From: Actinomortierella ambigua | Lineage: Eukaryota; Mortierellomycota; Mortierellomycetes; Mortierellales; Mortierellaceae | Assembly: GCA_016098155.1 (NCBI GenBank) | Contig: JAAAJB010000451.1 | Span: 1-29,241 of the forward strand | Direction: 5' to 3' | Length of the DNA stretch: 29,241 nucleotides | Part shown: positions 1 through 11,300 of the stretch, in pieces | How positions within the stretch are numbered: the first letter of the stretch is position 1 | Layout of the letters: each line of letters starts with the position of its first letter | Notes under the pieces: model-generated | Told to the model about the DNA's origin: nothing | The model's input: the letters and a program-made list of their open reading frames with translations, nothing else | Database searches by the model: none | Translations under genes and position numbers: made by a program

Positions 1-128
1 GGGCTAACCGTTCGTCCGGCACGGGTCTCTCGCGCCGTACGTTTACTATTTTTTTCTATACCCTACTAGACTTGTCATTTTTTACCCCTCCATCAACCCG
101 GCGACCTTGGCTGACAAGCAAAACAGGT

Positions 129-328
129 ATGGTTAGTGGGCTCGCCCCCGAATGCTTTCAGTGTACTCACGGACCACCATGTAGCCCAGACTTGGTGATT
201 GGGCCCTGGGCGCGCGCCTCGTCCTATGGACACCATAGGCGCCGCCCTGACCAAGTCTGGTGCAAGTGGTGGAGCAGCCGGACTGCACAGGTGCTATACA
301 TGTCACCCTTCCCAAGCCCACTAACCAT
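129..328. repeat. Imperfect 200-bp foldback (MITE-like) element
   Basis: The ends are a perfect 14-bp inverted repeat, ATGGTTAGTGGGCT at 129–142 and its reverse complement at 315–328. Inside it, CCAGACTTGGT at 186–196 pairs with ACCAAGTCTGG at 250–260, and CCTATGG at 223–229 pairs with CCATAGG at 233–239. The stretch could therefore fold into one long, interrupted hairpin. It has no credible coding capacity. A degenerate non-autonomous DNA transposon (MITE) is the simplest reading. TA occurs just at or beyond each end (129–130 region and 329–330), but a clean target-site duplication is not evident. It lies about 700 bp beyond the 3' end of MDM34. Confidence 0.55.
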
Positions 329-1025
329 TACGTTTCTCTCTCCCCCATCTTTTTTTCTAACCTCTATGTCTCTTTGCCGCCGTTCTCTTTGCCGCCGTTC
401 TCGTTGCACGCTACCTGTGTTAAGGCGTAAGAGGTGACTTGTCTACGTGGAATATGTCTCCTTTAACTTTTCGCACGTCAGCCTTTACTTCATGGTGCTC
501 TTTTACTTTCTTCACTATGTAGCTATGAGAGGTTCGATCACTGATGAGGTGGCCGCATCCTGGAAGCTCGATATAGTCGACTCTGTTCAGCTGTCCACTG
601 GCGATTCGTTGCTTGTCGATTGTGGCCAGGTGGTCTGATAGTGACGCTAGTTACAGGCGACCAAGATAAATGAACTTTTTTGTGTTGGCAATAAAGTCCC
701 TTCAGCTTCTGTTGGCAGTGTTGCCATCAATAGACGAACAACCCACCTACATACTTGCCCCCCCCCCCGCAACGATCGTTTCTCACTGTGCTGTTACCAG
801 CGTGCATATTACGGAGTTTTTTTAGCGGACTTTTTTATTGGCCGATCGGGGACGGAGACTGTGCGGGGGTGTGCCTGGACAATTCATTGTCACATGGGCG
901 GGTTGCCACCAAAAAAAAAAAAGTACAAGTGGGGTATACTGGAAGGACCTGCGCTTTCTTCTCCTCAGACGGAGGAGGGAGACCCATCTACCCTCCCCTC
1001 CTCCATTCATCCTTTTTTTTTGTCC
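329..1025. other. Noncoding region downstream of MDM34
   Basis: No reading frame here has splice support or recognisable protein content. The stretch contains C-, A- and T-homopolymer runs (near 759–768, 910–921 and 1012–1021). On the minus strand an AATAAA hexamer (834–839) lies about 190 nt beyond the MDM34 stop and could serve as its poly(A) signal. I see nothing else. Confidence 0.5.
834..839 (-). terminator. Putative poly(A) signal for MDM34
   Basis: This is a perfect AATAAA on the minus strand, about 190 nt downstream of the MDM34 stop codon. It is assigned by position and sequence only. Confidence 0.35.
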
Positions 1026-3826
1026 TTAGTCGATTGCCGTGGCGTGCATGGACAATTTGGAAGAATTGGAAGGCAGCGGCGTCCTTCCTCCTCCTCCTCC
1101 TCCTCCTCCGCCTAGTTTCTCCTTGCTGCTCTCCCGACTCAGCACTCCGAGTCCAATCCCCGCCGAACTCACGCGTCGCGCGCTCAGGATCGACGAGTTT
1201 CGCTTGTCGCGCTTGAGCGCCGTCGGAGGTGGGACTCGCGGCGAGGGCTGGCTGTACCGTTGATGATGGTTCGGGTTCCGCTGTGCAAAGTGGTGGGCGA
1301 GCGTGCTGCGGCTCACCACCGAGGATGGGGATGGCAGGGATGATGACGAGAGGAACGAGGGTGGTAGCCGATGCTGAGATTGATGCTGGGATTGTTGTTG
1401 CTGTTGTTGTTGCTGTTTCTGCCGCTGCTGCTGGAGGGCCATCGGGGACAAGGGTGGTGGTGATGAGGATAGTTGGGTGGCAGGAGGACCGGTCACGCGT
1501 GTTCCATTCAGTCGCCTGGCCGCCACGTCATGATGGAGGTCGTCTTCATCCTCTGTATGGCTGGGTGATAGCGACGAACGGCTTTTGGTGGACGAGGTGC
1601 CATTGAGACTATGATGATGATGCGATCTCCGTCTGTCTAGATTAGACTGCGATGTCTCCTTGCTGCCTCGGTCCGAGCTTCTTGTCGACGACGAAGAGTA
1701 GACGGGCGCTGTGACAAAGGCGCCCGGCATGTTGAAGCTCGATGCTTCCGGATATGGATACGACAGGGATGGGTTGTTGGGCTGTTCGCTCGTGGAGGTT
1801 CGCGTATCGCCACCCGTCGTGGATGACAGTGTCGCATGCAAGTGGTCTTTGCTCCGGAGGGCTGGCGGGTAAAAACGCCCATCTTCGACCTCCTCCTCCT
1901 CGCTCGAAAAAGAATGCTCTTCCTCTGCCTCTCCAATCTCTTCATCATCCGTGTTGGGTAGCTCCACATGGACATACTCCGTCTCCGAAAGCGCCTCCTC
2001 TGCATCGCTATACTCGTCCTCATGGTCGCTCAGCTCTCTGGGAGCGCCTGGTCCTCCTAGCTGCATGCCATATCTTCGGATACCTATCCGGCCCTCCATG
2101 CGCTTGTGTGATATCCTGGGTGACCCTGGGCTGAGACCAAACGATGGTCGATCGGTCAATTGGTTTTGGGCGGCGGCCATCTTGGCTGCCAGCAGCCGCG
2201 ACTGAGCCGATTGTCCATGGTTTCCGGGACCACCATTTGTGCCTCCCATATCCGGGGGCGCGCTTGCAATCGATGGTGTGTGACTCAGCAGCGCCTCACG
2301 ACTGTAGTATTGCACTGACTCGGGCCGCTTGGGTGGCACAGACCGGAAAGCGAAATGTTCGAGATTCTGGGCAAAAGGCGAGATGGTCTGGTTGGAGTGG
2401 ATCAAGTTTGCAAACTGAGAGGCAAGGTGCGCAGAATCGGCGAGTCGGATAGGCTTCTCTTTCGTGTCGGTCAAGTCCTGATGGTGAGGCGTCCGTGCGT
2501 CGTTCCCGTGCTCAAGTCCTCGTCCTTGTCCTTGACCCTGTCCCTGTCCTTGTCCGTGCCCATGCTCGTGTCCCTGTCCATATCTGTGGTGAATCCCAAA
2601 GTCTTCCTCCTCCGAATGTTTCTCATCCTCGAAGGGTTCGCTCACTGGGGCCCTTGGATAATTTGTATGTGGGTCGCGTCCCCTCCGCCGATGCCCTTTA
2701 TCGCCTGTAGGAGACTCTGACCTGGTGGTGGCAGAGCCTCTTCTCGGCGATGGTCGGTCTGTCCCGTCAAATATGTTGTCCTCCCCATAATGAATCTCGA
2801 CCCCCCGCGTCATATCAGGCTCTGAACTGGTCCCCTCTCGTAATCCGGGAATCCTGGATGAGCGTCTTGATGGATGGCGTGAGGCCACGGGGGTGGCATA
2901 TGTGCTAGAGGTGGGTACGCCTAGACCGACAGGAGTGCCCGTTGCCCGTGATGCTGCGTCCTCTGGTTTCTTGGTGAATTGATGGGAAAGATTATGAATT
3001 GCTGTTGGTAGGTCTTCCTGGAAGAGGTTACGGAGCTGTTTCTCGATCTCTGACTGCAAGAATCGCTGAATGGGTGTAATGCTGTCAAAGGTGGAGCTCA
3101 CTAGTACTGATTCAAGAGGATCGTTCTTGAAAACAAGCGTAATGCCCTTGATCTGGTCCACGACAAGCACAATGATGCCCCGCAGCTTAAAGTCGCTAAT
3201 CCTGAGAAGCATGGGAACCACAAGAGGCTGGTCAGCCGCAAGAATGCCACGTCGAGTATAGGATAAGTTGTCGGATTTTTTGACATTCATCGGGTTCGCC
3301 TGTTTTGGGAAGCAATAAAATAGAGAGCTAGATGAGAAATAGTAGAGCAACCCTTGTTCATCGATAGTAAATAGGACTCTTGAGCAATGGCTCGAGTAAA
3401 GTGCTGTGGAGCTTTGACTCTAAAACATACCTGCACTTTAGTCTGCAGTACGATGTGGGCATCACCGTTGTAGGTTAGCTTAAATATGCCACGGAACCGC
3501 TCCATGGAAACCTCGCCAATCTCGAGAATCTCTAGGTCTGGAGGCTTAAAAAAACGAAGAAATTGGAAACGGAAAGATGAGAAGTTGTGAATAGTGTGAT
3601 GTAAATGAAGACGGAGAATACCCGAACGGCATCATGTCATGTTGAGCACGAACGACACGAGAAAAAAGACGCGACATACCACAGTCCCCATGTCGAGCTC
3701 CTTGACGGTGATGTGATCGACAATCAAGGCAGGCTTGTTACCCTTGTTGAGGGCATTGGTGAGCATGGTCTTTGCCTCATTGATAAACTCTTGAGAGAAG
3801 TATGGCCATTGGAAACGAAACGCCAT
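1026..3826 (-). CDS. MDM34: Mdm34, ERMES complex subunit (mitochondrial distribution and morphology protein 34)
   Basis: The exons are 3826–3680, 3544–3431 and 3299–1026. Introns begin GTATGT in both cases and end in AG, and all exons join in phase 0 to give 844 aa. Residues 1–195 form the SMP lipid-binding domain. Recognisable signatures are the start [10 protein letters not shown], the [10 protein letters not shown] block that opens exon 2, [13 protein letters not shown], and [23 protein letters not shown] (split here as [13 protein letters not shown] and [10 protein letters not shown]). In the ERMES tether, Mdm34 sits at the mitochondrial outer membrane, joins Mdm10, Mdm12 and Mmm1, and takes part in ER–mitochondria phospholipid exchange. 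The rest of the protein is low complexity: an HGQG-type repeat, acidic serine-rich stretches, a polyglutamine tract and a glycine run near the C-terminus. This makes it much longer than the roughly 460 aa of yeast Mdm34. The family call is secure; the length of the disordered tail depends on one open exon. Confidence 0.93.
1394..1440 (-). repeat. CAG/CAA-type trinucleotide tract (polyQ in MDM34)
   Basis: A tract of TTG/CTG trinucleotides on the plus strand encodes a near-continuous glutamine run on the minus strand, followed by SQHQSQH. It lies in the disordered C-terminal half of Mdm34 and is expected to vary in length between strains. Confidence 0.7.
2515..2583 (-). repeat. 6-bp minisatellite encoding Gly-Gln/Gly-His dipeptides in MDM34
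   Basis: Imperfect tandem copies of a hexamer close to CCTGTC (plus strand) encode alternating GH and GQ dipeptides on the minus strand. The array is in frame and lies within the linker that follows the SMP domain. It looks like replication-slippage expansion in a disordered region. Confidence 0.75.
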
Positions 3827-5295
3827 GACTCTCTTTCTCTCTGTGCGGCAACGGTGGTTTGTTCAGGAAAGCAGAAAGTCTTTCCTGTCGAGGTATATTT
3901 TCTTTTAGTGAATGAGGGTGTTCAAGAAGCAGTTCATGAAGAAAAGAAAGGCGAGGGAGAGTACAGGGGATACAGCGCACAGCACATCACAGGGAGAGAG
4001 GTGCCTGTATGGTGAGATGATGAAGGTGGGGGGTGCGATGGGAGCGGAAAGGTAGACAGAGTGGTGCAATGAGGGTGCTGTTGAAGCAAAGCAATGAGTT
4101 CAATGCAGTTGAATGCGTTTTCCTCCGAAAGGATCAACAATTGCCTTTCTCAAAAAAGAATAAGGGGTAAAGAAAGTAGGCTGAGAGCAGTCACGCGATG
4201 CCAAAGGCGGCTGGCCTTCATGTCAGAGAGGCAAAGGAGGGTGTTGCCGAAAGTAGCAGTAATAATGACCTTATTCTTCTTTAGGCAGTGAGGGTACCCG
4301 AGGAAGGCTACTGAGAAACAGAAAGACTGTCGAGGCACTGCTACTTGAGCCCCGGTTGTACCAGTTGCCAATCGGCTCTCGGGAGTATAACCGACACGAC
4401 AGATGGAGAAGGGTGATCAAAAGTTTGATTTGCACCATGGTAGCAGAATGCGTAAAGGGGTGGGGGGGGGTATCTGTGTTCCTAGGAAAACTCGTATGTT
4501 GGCAAAGAAAAAGCCAGCTCGTCTCAATGTGAGAATGAATACGGTTGACAACCCAGGGACATCGAGTTGGATACCAGCAAAAAATAAATAAATAAAATAT
4601 AGACGCTCTCCCTTCAACCAAGGAGATGTCTTTGGACAATGCACTCGGCTTCCATCACGTCCAACAGTTCTGATAGTCTTCATGCTTTGGACTTGCTAGT
4701 CTTGCAGACCAGGGGCCTCGAGCTCGAGCATGCACGCACCCAGGTCTCCACTCGATCTATCGTACTCGGACACCAATTGGTGTCTGCTCTATCTGGCGCG
4801 CAGTGGGTGGTTGAAGTAAGCGCCCTCCAAGAAAAGCCAGACAAAGGAGACAGTTGCAATTTCCCCATTCCCCAATCCATTCGTCCACCCACTCACCCAA
4901 CGCCCTCAGAGCTCGGACCACCTCCTCCCCCCCCCAACCCCTCACTCTCCTCTCCCTTCACAACTGCCCCCTACCTGCTTGTCTGATTGCCCAACTGTTG
5001 CTTTCCCTCCCACCCCTCCCCCCCTTTTTTTTCTTTCTTGTTTGCTGGCTGACTGGCTTGCTTTGAAGGGCAAGGGTAGGGCATCATCATGGGGGGGGGG
5101 CGTTGGTGGGCAAACACCACCTCTGAGTGGATCTTGATCCAAAAAGGGGGGGAAAGGGGACTGCGAAACAGGTAATATAAAATACGGCCATCTCTCCGTT
5201 TCCCCGAACAGGCATTGCATGTTGCAACCTCATTGCATTCCATCTAGCCCCTCCCCTCCACACTCACTTCACCCCACAGCCCCTCCCCACATCCG
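3827..5295. promoter_or_regulatory. Divergent intergenic region between MDM34 and the FYVE gene
   Basis: About 1.5 kb separates the two start codons, which point away from each other. No convincing gene was found inside. 4915–5040 is strongly pyrimidine-rich (C and T runs), as is common in fungal promoters. An AT-rich patch lies at 4578–4602. A TATAAAA at 5176–5182 is 114 nt upstream of the FYVE start and is the best core-promoter candidate for that gene. No clear TATA box was identified for MDM34. Confidence 0.5.
5176..5182 (+). promoter_or_regulatory. TATA box candidate for the FYVE gene
   Basis: TATAAAA lies 114 nt upstream of the ATG at 5296 and downstream of a pyrimidine-rich tract. It is assigned by sequence and spacing only. 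Confidence 0.45.
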
Positions 5296-7206
5296 ATGGA
5301 TGTCTATGCATTGACAAAGAAGCAGCGACCTACACATTTGACAAAAGCAGACACCCTCCCTCAACAAGACCAGCCTGTCGCCATGCCCTCCTCCGACAAG
5401 CACTCCAACGTTTCCTCCGACTACCGCAATCCCGGTCAGCAGCAGCAGCCGCCACTGCCTCCTGCACCCACACTGCAGGATATTGAGCGCAAGCACTCAC
5501 AGCTCCCGCCACAGTACCGTCAGGCACTGCTGGAGCAGCAGCAGCGACAGCACCAGCAGCAGCTCTTGCAGCAGCAGCAGCAACCGCAGCCGCAACCGCA
5601 ACCCCAACTCCAACCGCAACCTCAACCCCAACCACAACCACAACCGCAACAACCACAACCACAACCGCAATCACAACAGCCAGCTCCACCACCAGCACCT
5701 CAACCGAGTCACATTACCCCCGCTCACACAGTGCAGACGTCGCATCAACGCGTCGCTTCTGCACCATCCGTGCGATCTGGTCGAGATATCGATACGTTGA
5801 GTCTCACCTTGTCCGCCTTTTCCAACAATGGTCCAAGCCGGGCCCACTGGAAGGTAAAAAGGGGTCGGGGATTGGGCTGAGAGTGAGCAGTTTCATTTTC
5901 CAAGGTGGAGTGCCATCATCGTTGGATAGCTTGATCTCACGCCAGTATACACTAACGCACAAAGTGTCCCTCTCCTCTCTCTCACTCACTCTCTCTCTCT
6001 TATGTAGCCGGACAGCAGCACCCAAGTGTGCACATGGCCAGGATGTGGACGTCAGTTTGGTTTCTTTGAGCGGCGGCACCACTGCAGAAGGTAAATAGAT
6101 CTTGATATCCAACAATAATGCAAACACTAGAAGATGCTGGAACGACGGAAGAAAGCACGGTTGGAAGAGCATCTCACAGGATGTGGAAATATGCAGCTGC
6201 ATGCTCTCTTGTTCATACATGTCTCCCCTCTTTGTTGTGAAAATGGCCCATGCATGCATTTTGCGTGCATCTAGGCTCAGCAAAAACCTTCCCGTCCCTC
6301 CTTTTCCACAAAACAGCTTACCCCCTCTCGTTCGTTGTTCAATTGCAAGTTTTTTTTTCGCATGCAGGGAAGATACGGCACCTTCTAAACCTCCTCTCCT
6401 CTTTGGGGATTCTCCTACTTTTTTGTCACCTTCTTCTTCCCCAAAAATAGATGCGGCGACATCTTTTGTGGCGTGCACTGCTCAAAGGTAGTGCCCCTGG
6501 ACCAAGCGCTGGACTTCAATCCTGGATCGGGAACACCATGCCGTGCTTGTGTTGGCTGCTCTGATTTGTTCGAAACATGGCAACGGCAGGAAACAGCGGC
6601 TATGGCACCCACTTCGTACTTGGCAAGCAGCTACGCCAACGGTCATCGCACCACAGTTCAGGATCATCACTCGCAACAACAGAAACATCAACAGCAGCAA
6701 CAAACACATTTGTCGGCAAAAACATCAGCACTTCTTGGACATCACTCTGGCAGTAATGCTTCCGAGAGCACAGTTGGTCGTGAAGGTAAGGGTTGCAAGA
6801 TCAAGATTCACTGTGGTCAGTGTTGGGGAGTGAAAGGGAGCCCCTGTCTCTCTTTCTCCATGTTTGTCTATCAGATGCTCACTCCATTCTCTTTTCTTTC
6901 ACGCCCTTCTCTTTCTCCCTTTGTTTTTTTTTTTTGTAACTGTCTTTATTGTTTCGATCTGTTTAGATGCTATGCGGCTACCAAAGTCCGCATCAGACAC
7001 CATTGCCATCAAACAAAAGCCTGTGCAAGGTATGCTGAGACTTCCTTTCTAGGCTCACCAAACCTCCTCTCTCTTCCCTATTGATTGCATCTGACATTGA
7101 AAAATCGGGTCTGACGACTCATCTTTATGTTCTACTCTCTGGAATAGATCCTAACATCATGCCAATGCCCTCCGTTCCGCACGACTGGTCTTGGAGCACG
7201 TTCTGA
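5296..7206 (+). CDS. FYVE-type zinc-finger protein (predicted PI3P-binding, endosomal)
   Basis: Five exons: 5296–5853, 6008–6090, 6451–6785, 6967–7029 and 7148–7206. All introns are GT–AG, phases agree, and the product is 365 aa. The FYVE finger spans about residues 185–250 and is assembled across exons 1–3. It has WKPD (the WxxD motif, split by intron 1), C194-x4-C199, the basic RRHHCRRCG (208–216), FCGVHC (219–224) and PCRAC (243–247), which gives eight zinc-ligand cysteines. FYVE domains bind phosphatidylinositol 3-phosphate on endosomes and vacuoles. The first cysteine pair is spaced x4, where classical FYVE has x2. Residues about 47–130 are rich in Q and P, and a second glutamine run lies after the finger. 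The last exon encodes a tail ending in VPHDWSWSTF, which looks conserved. The start at 5296 is the most upstream in-frame ATG; one at 5383 (residue 30) in good context is an alternative. No catalytic domain is visible, so an adaptor role is likely. Confidence 0.85.
5436..5694 (+). repeat. CAG/CAA and CAACCR low-complexity repeat (poly-Q and Q-P) in the FYVE gene
   Basis: CAG/CAA trinucleotides give way to a roughly 6-bp CAACCN array at about 5580–5690, which encodes alternating Gln-Pro. The array is in frame within exon 1, before the zinc finger. It probably forms a disordered, length-variable region. Confidence 0.75.
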
Positions 7207-8305
7207 GCAAATCAAAAAAAAATAATGGGCGTATTCTTCGTCAATTCCTCACGAGGTTGCTGCGCCATCTCTCCGCTGCCCTCCACCCTTGCCACATTCG
7301 CGCACCCAACTCACAACAACTCATTTGTTCGGTGTCACTTTGGCCATTCTGCACATCATAGCATCTCACCCTCTTGCATACTCACATTCCATACTTCGGC
7401 GTCATGTACTACAGCACTAAAAAATGTAGCGTCTCAATCCAGACCCACTGTCTTGTGTGTATGTGTGTGTGTTGTGGGCGTCTTTTTTTGTTTGTTTGTT
7501 GTTTTGTTTTTGGCTGATTTGCTATGCTAAAGTGGCCGCTAAAGGGACCACCAACAGGTGCATTGACAAAACAAAAGCCTCTGGGAAGTGCATAGTTGCG
7601 CTGCAGTGTGGGTGACACAATTGGCAGTCGCTGAAGGCAGCGAGTGTGGAGTCAACCATCACTTGCTGTATGGTAGATGACGTTACAGTCACCCTTGCGC
7701 CCACAGCCGTTATAAACAACGGACTGGTTGAGTCATTCTTTTCGAAAGATAAAAAATAAAAATGTGCCTGATAACCCTATCAAAACAAGCTGTGCCCACC
7801 CACGACTCGTGAAGCACATTTGAAAACATAATAGAGAACCAAGACATTGCAGTCCTCTGGCATCATGGGGTCAAGACAAAGAACTCTAGAATGCATGGCT
7901 TAAAAGCAAGTCGCGTAGTTTAATGGTGAGAATAGCGTGGCAGCTATAGGACGGCCACCGGACAGCGTACGACTGAATGAAGGACAAGAAAGTGGACTAT
8001 GATGATATATGCTGGAAGAATGGTACAAAGTGCGAAGGAGTCGTGACATATCAATTGCACAGGAAAGAAGATTGCGAGCAGCAGGATGAGCACCTGCCGT
8101 ATACAAGCGCGAGACAAAGGAGAAGGTTGGAGGAAAATCAAGGCGCAGGAGAAGAGCAACGATGGGCATACAAAGTTCTGCTTGGCACAGCTCCTCGACA
8201 TTTTCAATCTTGGTCATGTGACCGAATAGGCCTCGGCACACTTAACTTCTCAATCCCACCATTTCATGCAAACCACCCTTTTGTTCTGTTTCCGAATGTC
8301 ACGGC
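7207..8305. other. Intergenic region, FYVE 3' end to SNF2-gene promoter
   Basis: No supported gene. A GT-rich microsatellite lies near 7456–7471 and T-rich tracts at 7484–7514. An AATAAA at 7755–7760 is about 550 nt beyond the FYVE stop, far for its poly(A) signal. Open frames on either strand here lack recognisable content, and the plus-strand frame from 7977 overlaps the start of the next gene. Confidence 0.5.
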
Positions 8306-11300
8306 ATGAACAACTCGCCCATTGACGACCCAAGGAGTTGGAGCGCAAGGCAGGTCGCTTCGTGGCTATGCGATGCTTTGCCTCTCAGTGAAGAAACGGT
8401 CAAGCTCCTCATTGGTAATGTGAACGAAAGCGCCCTTTTGTTTTCTCGGTAAACAGGGAGCAGTCTTATTGTTTCGCATCGAAGGGTTAACATAAGTATA
8501 CATCCTCTCCTTTCCCCTACTCTTTTATTACAGAAAACGACGTGGATGGCGAGGTACTACTGGATCACCACCTCAGCCATGAAAATCTGAAGAACGATTT
8601 TCAGGTGGAAAAGTTTGGGACGAGATGCAAGATTCTGTCATCCATCAAGCATTTGGAAGGTACTTTATCCCGTCAGGAACAAAAGGCGTTTTTTTTTCTA
8701 AGGGTTCAAGAGCCATCGTTGACTGATGTTTTGTCGGATGAAAATATGCTTTACTAGGTCGTCGGCCTTTGTCAGCAGCTCCAACTACAGGAACAGATGA
8801 GGCGTCGCCACTGATAGCAGGCGCACGATTGTCGCCACTGATTGCAGGCGCACGATTTTCCGTGAGCGAGGAGCCACATTCACTCCCCTGGAACACCATG
8901 ACGCGACTCTCACCTACTTTTGTCCCCGAGAGTGAGGATATCGAAATTCGCCTCTTGAACACGCCCCTTGTACTCCTCGAGAGCGATGAAGCTCCGAGTG
9001 ATGAAAGTCAGAGCGATTACGACGATGAGCACGTGTTTGATGATCACCCTGCACAATCACCCCTTGTTGGCGAATCCACCACCGTTGACGAATCGAGAGA
9101 ATCGAGTGAGGAGGAACCTCTTGCTCTTAATAGGCGACGTGCTTTGAACAGAAAGCAGAAGTCGATTGCACTGTCCCCCCGATCGGCGGAGCAAACTACA
9201 CCGCTGAAAACAGGTCTACGTGTGACTCCAACCACTGTCAGCCTTGCAGCAGGATCACCAGTCCCGATGTCACCCTCTACGTCTCGCGCTTTGGAGGTTT
9301 TGACTGCCGAGCAGGACAACCTCACGGCAGGCAACCTATCATCAGGTGAAGACATACCACTGTCTAGTCTCAGACTCAACCCTCCAAAGGCAGGCAACCT
9401 CCCCTCTCCAGATGCTGACAAGTCAACACACAAATCAATCGCTCGAAGGAAGATGACTCCTCCTCACCACTACTTGGGGTCTCGTGGAATTCCGTTGGAG
9501 AGATTCTTCCATGATGTGCCGGCCGGGCTGCCGAGTGATGACGAGCTCCAAGAGTGGACAGTGTACATGGGGCGATCGAGCAACAGCCGGAGGCGACAGT
9601 CATCTTTGGTAGAGCCTCATCTTATGCGGCCTGGATATAGAGACATCATTCAGCGCAATACCCGACGTATTCTTCGACGTCCGCCCGTGCTTCCGCACCC
9701 ACGCGACCCTAAACTGTTGGTGTATGCGCCCATCCGACACCGTGGGACCAATGTGTCTGTCAAGTTGCTCAAAGTGGCTTCCACGGAGACCGACCGCGTG
9801 CAGAACTCATCATGGGAAGAGGTGTTTCCCACACCGTCTGCAGCAAGAACCGTTCGGACAGAGTATGACATGAATCGCGATGGCCCCACTGAAATCCGAT
9901 TTGGCACTTTAATGGCGACAACACAATCGGAGAGACGAGGCAGCACCACTATCCCCATGAGTGGCAACATGCTGGTCGCATCCAACTGGCTGAATCCGGG
10001 TGAGGAGGACACCGTACTCCCACCGTACGGTGAATCGGGAACGGACGACTATCCAACAGACGAGGAATTGTTCCGTGAGATTGCACGGGAGGAGAGAGAA
10101 AAGCTGGACAGACTGAAGCGTCCAGGAAGGCGACCGCTCAAGTCCAAAAAGACGTCCCAGAGCCCCAAGGAACTGACGGCGGAAGAGGTGGCGACTGTCC
10201 TGCAAGAGCACATCCAGTTCCGCAAGGAGCTTTGGACCAAGCGGCAGCTCCCAAAACTGGAGCTCCGTGCGCACAAGATCTACAGCGAGAAATCCAATTT
10301 GCTAGGCGATATAGAGGAGGAGCTCGTGCATCTGGAGACCAAGCGGTTGCCTGACTTCAAGCTGGCCATCACGTCTGGCAAGCATACATCCAAGGAGGCC
10401 TTGGAGCGAGCCTGCAAGGCCCTTGACAACACCCTCGACCTCATTTGTGAGTTGCAGTGGAAGCGCATCCTCTTGAACGGTCCAGAGCCTGCCAAGCCTG
10501 ACAAGGTGCTCCCTCGAATAAAGGCTCCTAAAGAGTCGAGCACTCGCGGCATGGAGGATTTTCAAATGTCGGACGAGGATTCGGCGCAAGGGGCGAATGA
10601 GACTTCTGCCGCTGATGGAGACCATATCGACGAAGACACTGTCATGTTGAGCGGTGGCGACCACGGATCTGATGGTGATTATGAAGATGATTCATCGAGT
10701 GATGATGAGGACGACGGGAGCGATATGGGGTCCTTCATTGTTCACGATTCTGACAGTGAAGAGGTGATGTCTACCAAGGATCCAGAGACGAGGCAACGCC
10801 TACGGTCAAAGACACGCGCGTCTTCAAAAGAGAAGGGAAAGAAAATCGCTGCTGTGGCTCCGCCGTTGGACCTCTTTGAAGATGAAGATCACGGACCTGG
10901 TTCAGAGCCTGCGGACGATATTCCAGCAGACGAGGATGTTGCCTTTATCACTACGACAGTGGCCACGCGAACCATGACAAGTGCGACAAAGGTGATAATG
11001 GAGACGCCGACTACAACAAAGGATGTCTCAGCGTCGCCATCAATACCATTGGCATCATCATCCAGTAGCCCTATTCCACAGAGCCCAGCGGGCAGGAAGG
11101 CGACAACGATCGAAAAGTCGCCTGAGCCTGAGAGAACGAGACCCGACGCCGCAATTGGAGACGAGGATAACAACACTTCAGACGCGATGCAGATGGACCA
11201 ATGGCTACCGGATGACATTGCAAGTGAGGTTGATGGTGGTCACGATGGTGAAAAGTCTCACTCTCCGCCAACAGTGGCACCCATGGGTCCGCCGGAAGAT

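Noticed and set aside
72..437. 121-aa plus-strand open frame over the foldback region
   Set aside because: Its composition is typical of random translation, it runs through the inverted-repeat element, and neither strand shows motifs or splice support.
7911..7950. tRNA-like 5' half (GTAGTTTAATGGTGAGAATAGCG resembles a tRNA A-box region; written in part)
   Set aside because: No B box (GTTCGANTCC-like) or closing acceptor stem follows within tRNA length, so no cloverleaf can be formed.
7900..8241. 113-aa minus-strand open frame
   Set aside because: It shows no recognisable domain, has an odd composition, and lies in the promoter of the SNF2 gene.
8542..8757. Reading 8542–8757 as a separate 71-aa gene
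   Set aside because: The first part is exon 2 of the SAM–SNF2 gene. A GTACTT donor at 8660 and TAG acceptor at 8757 remove the rest, and the SAM domain is complete only when joined to exon 1.
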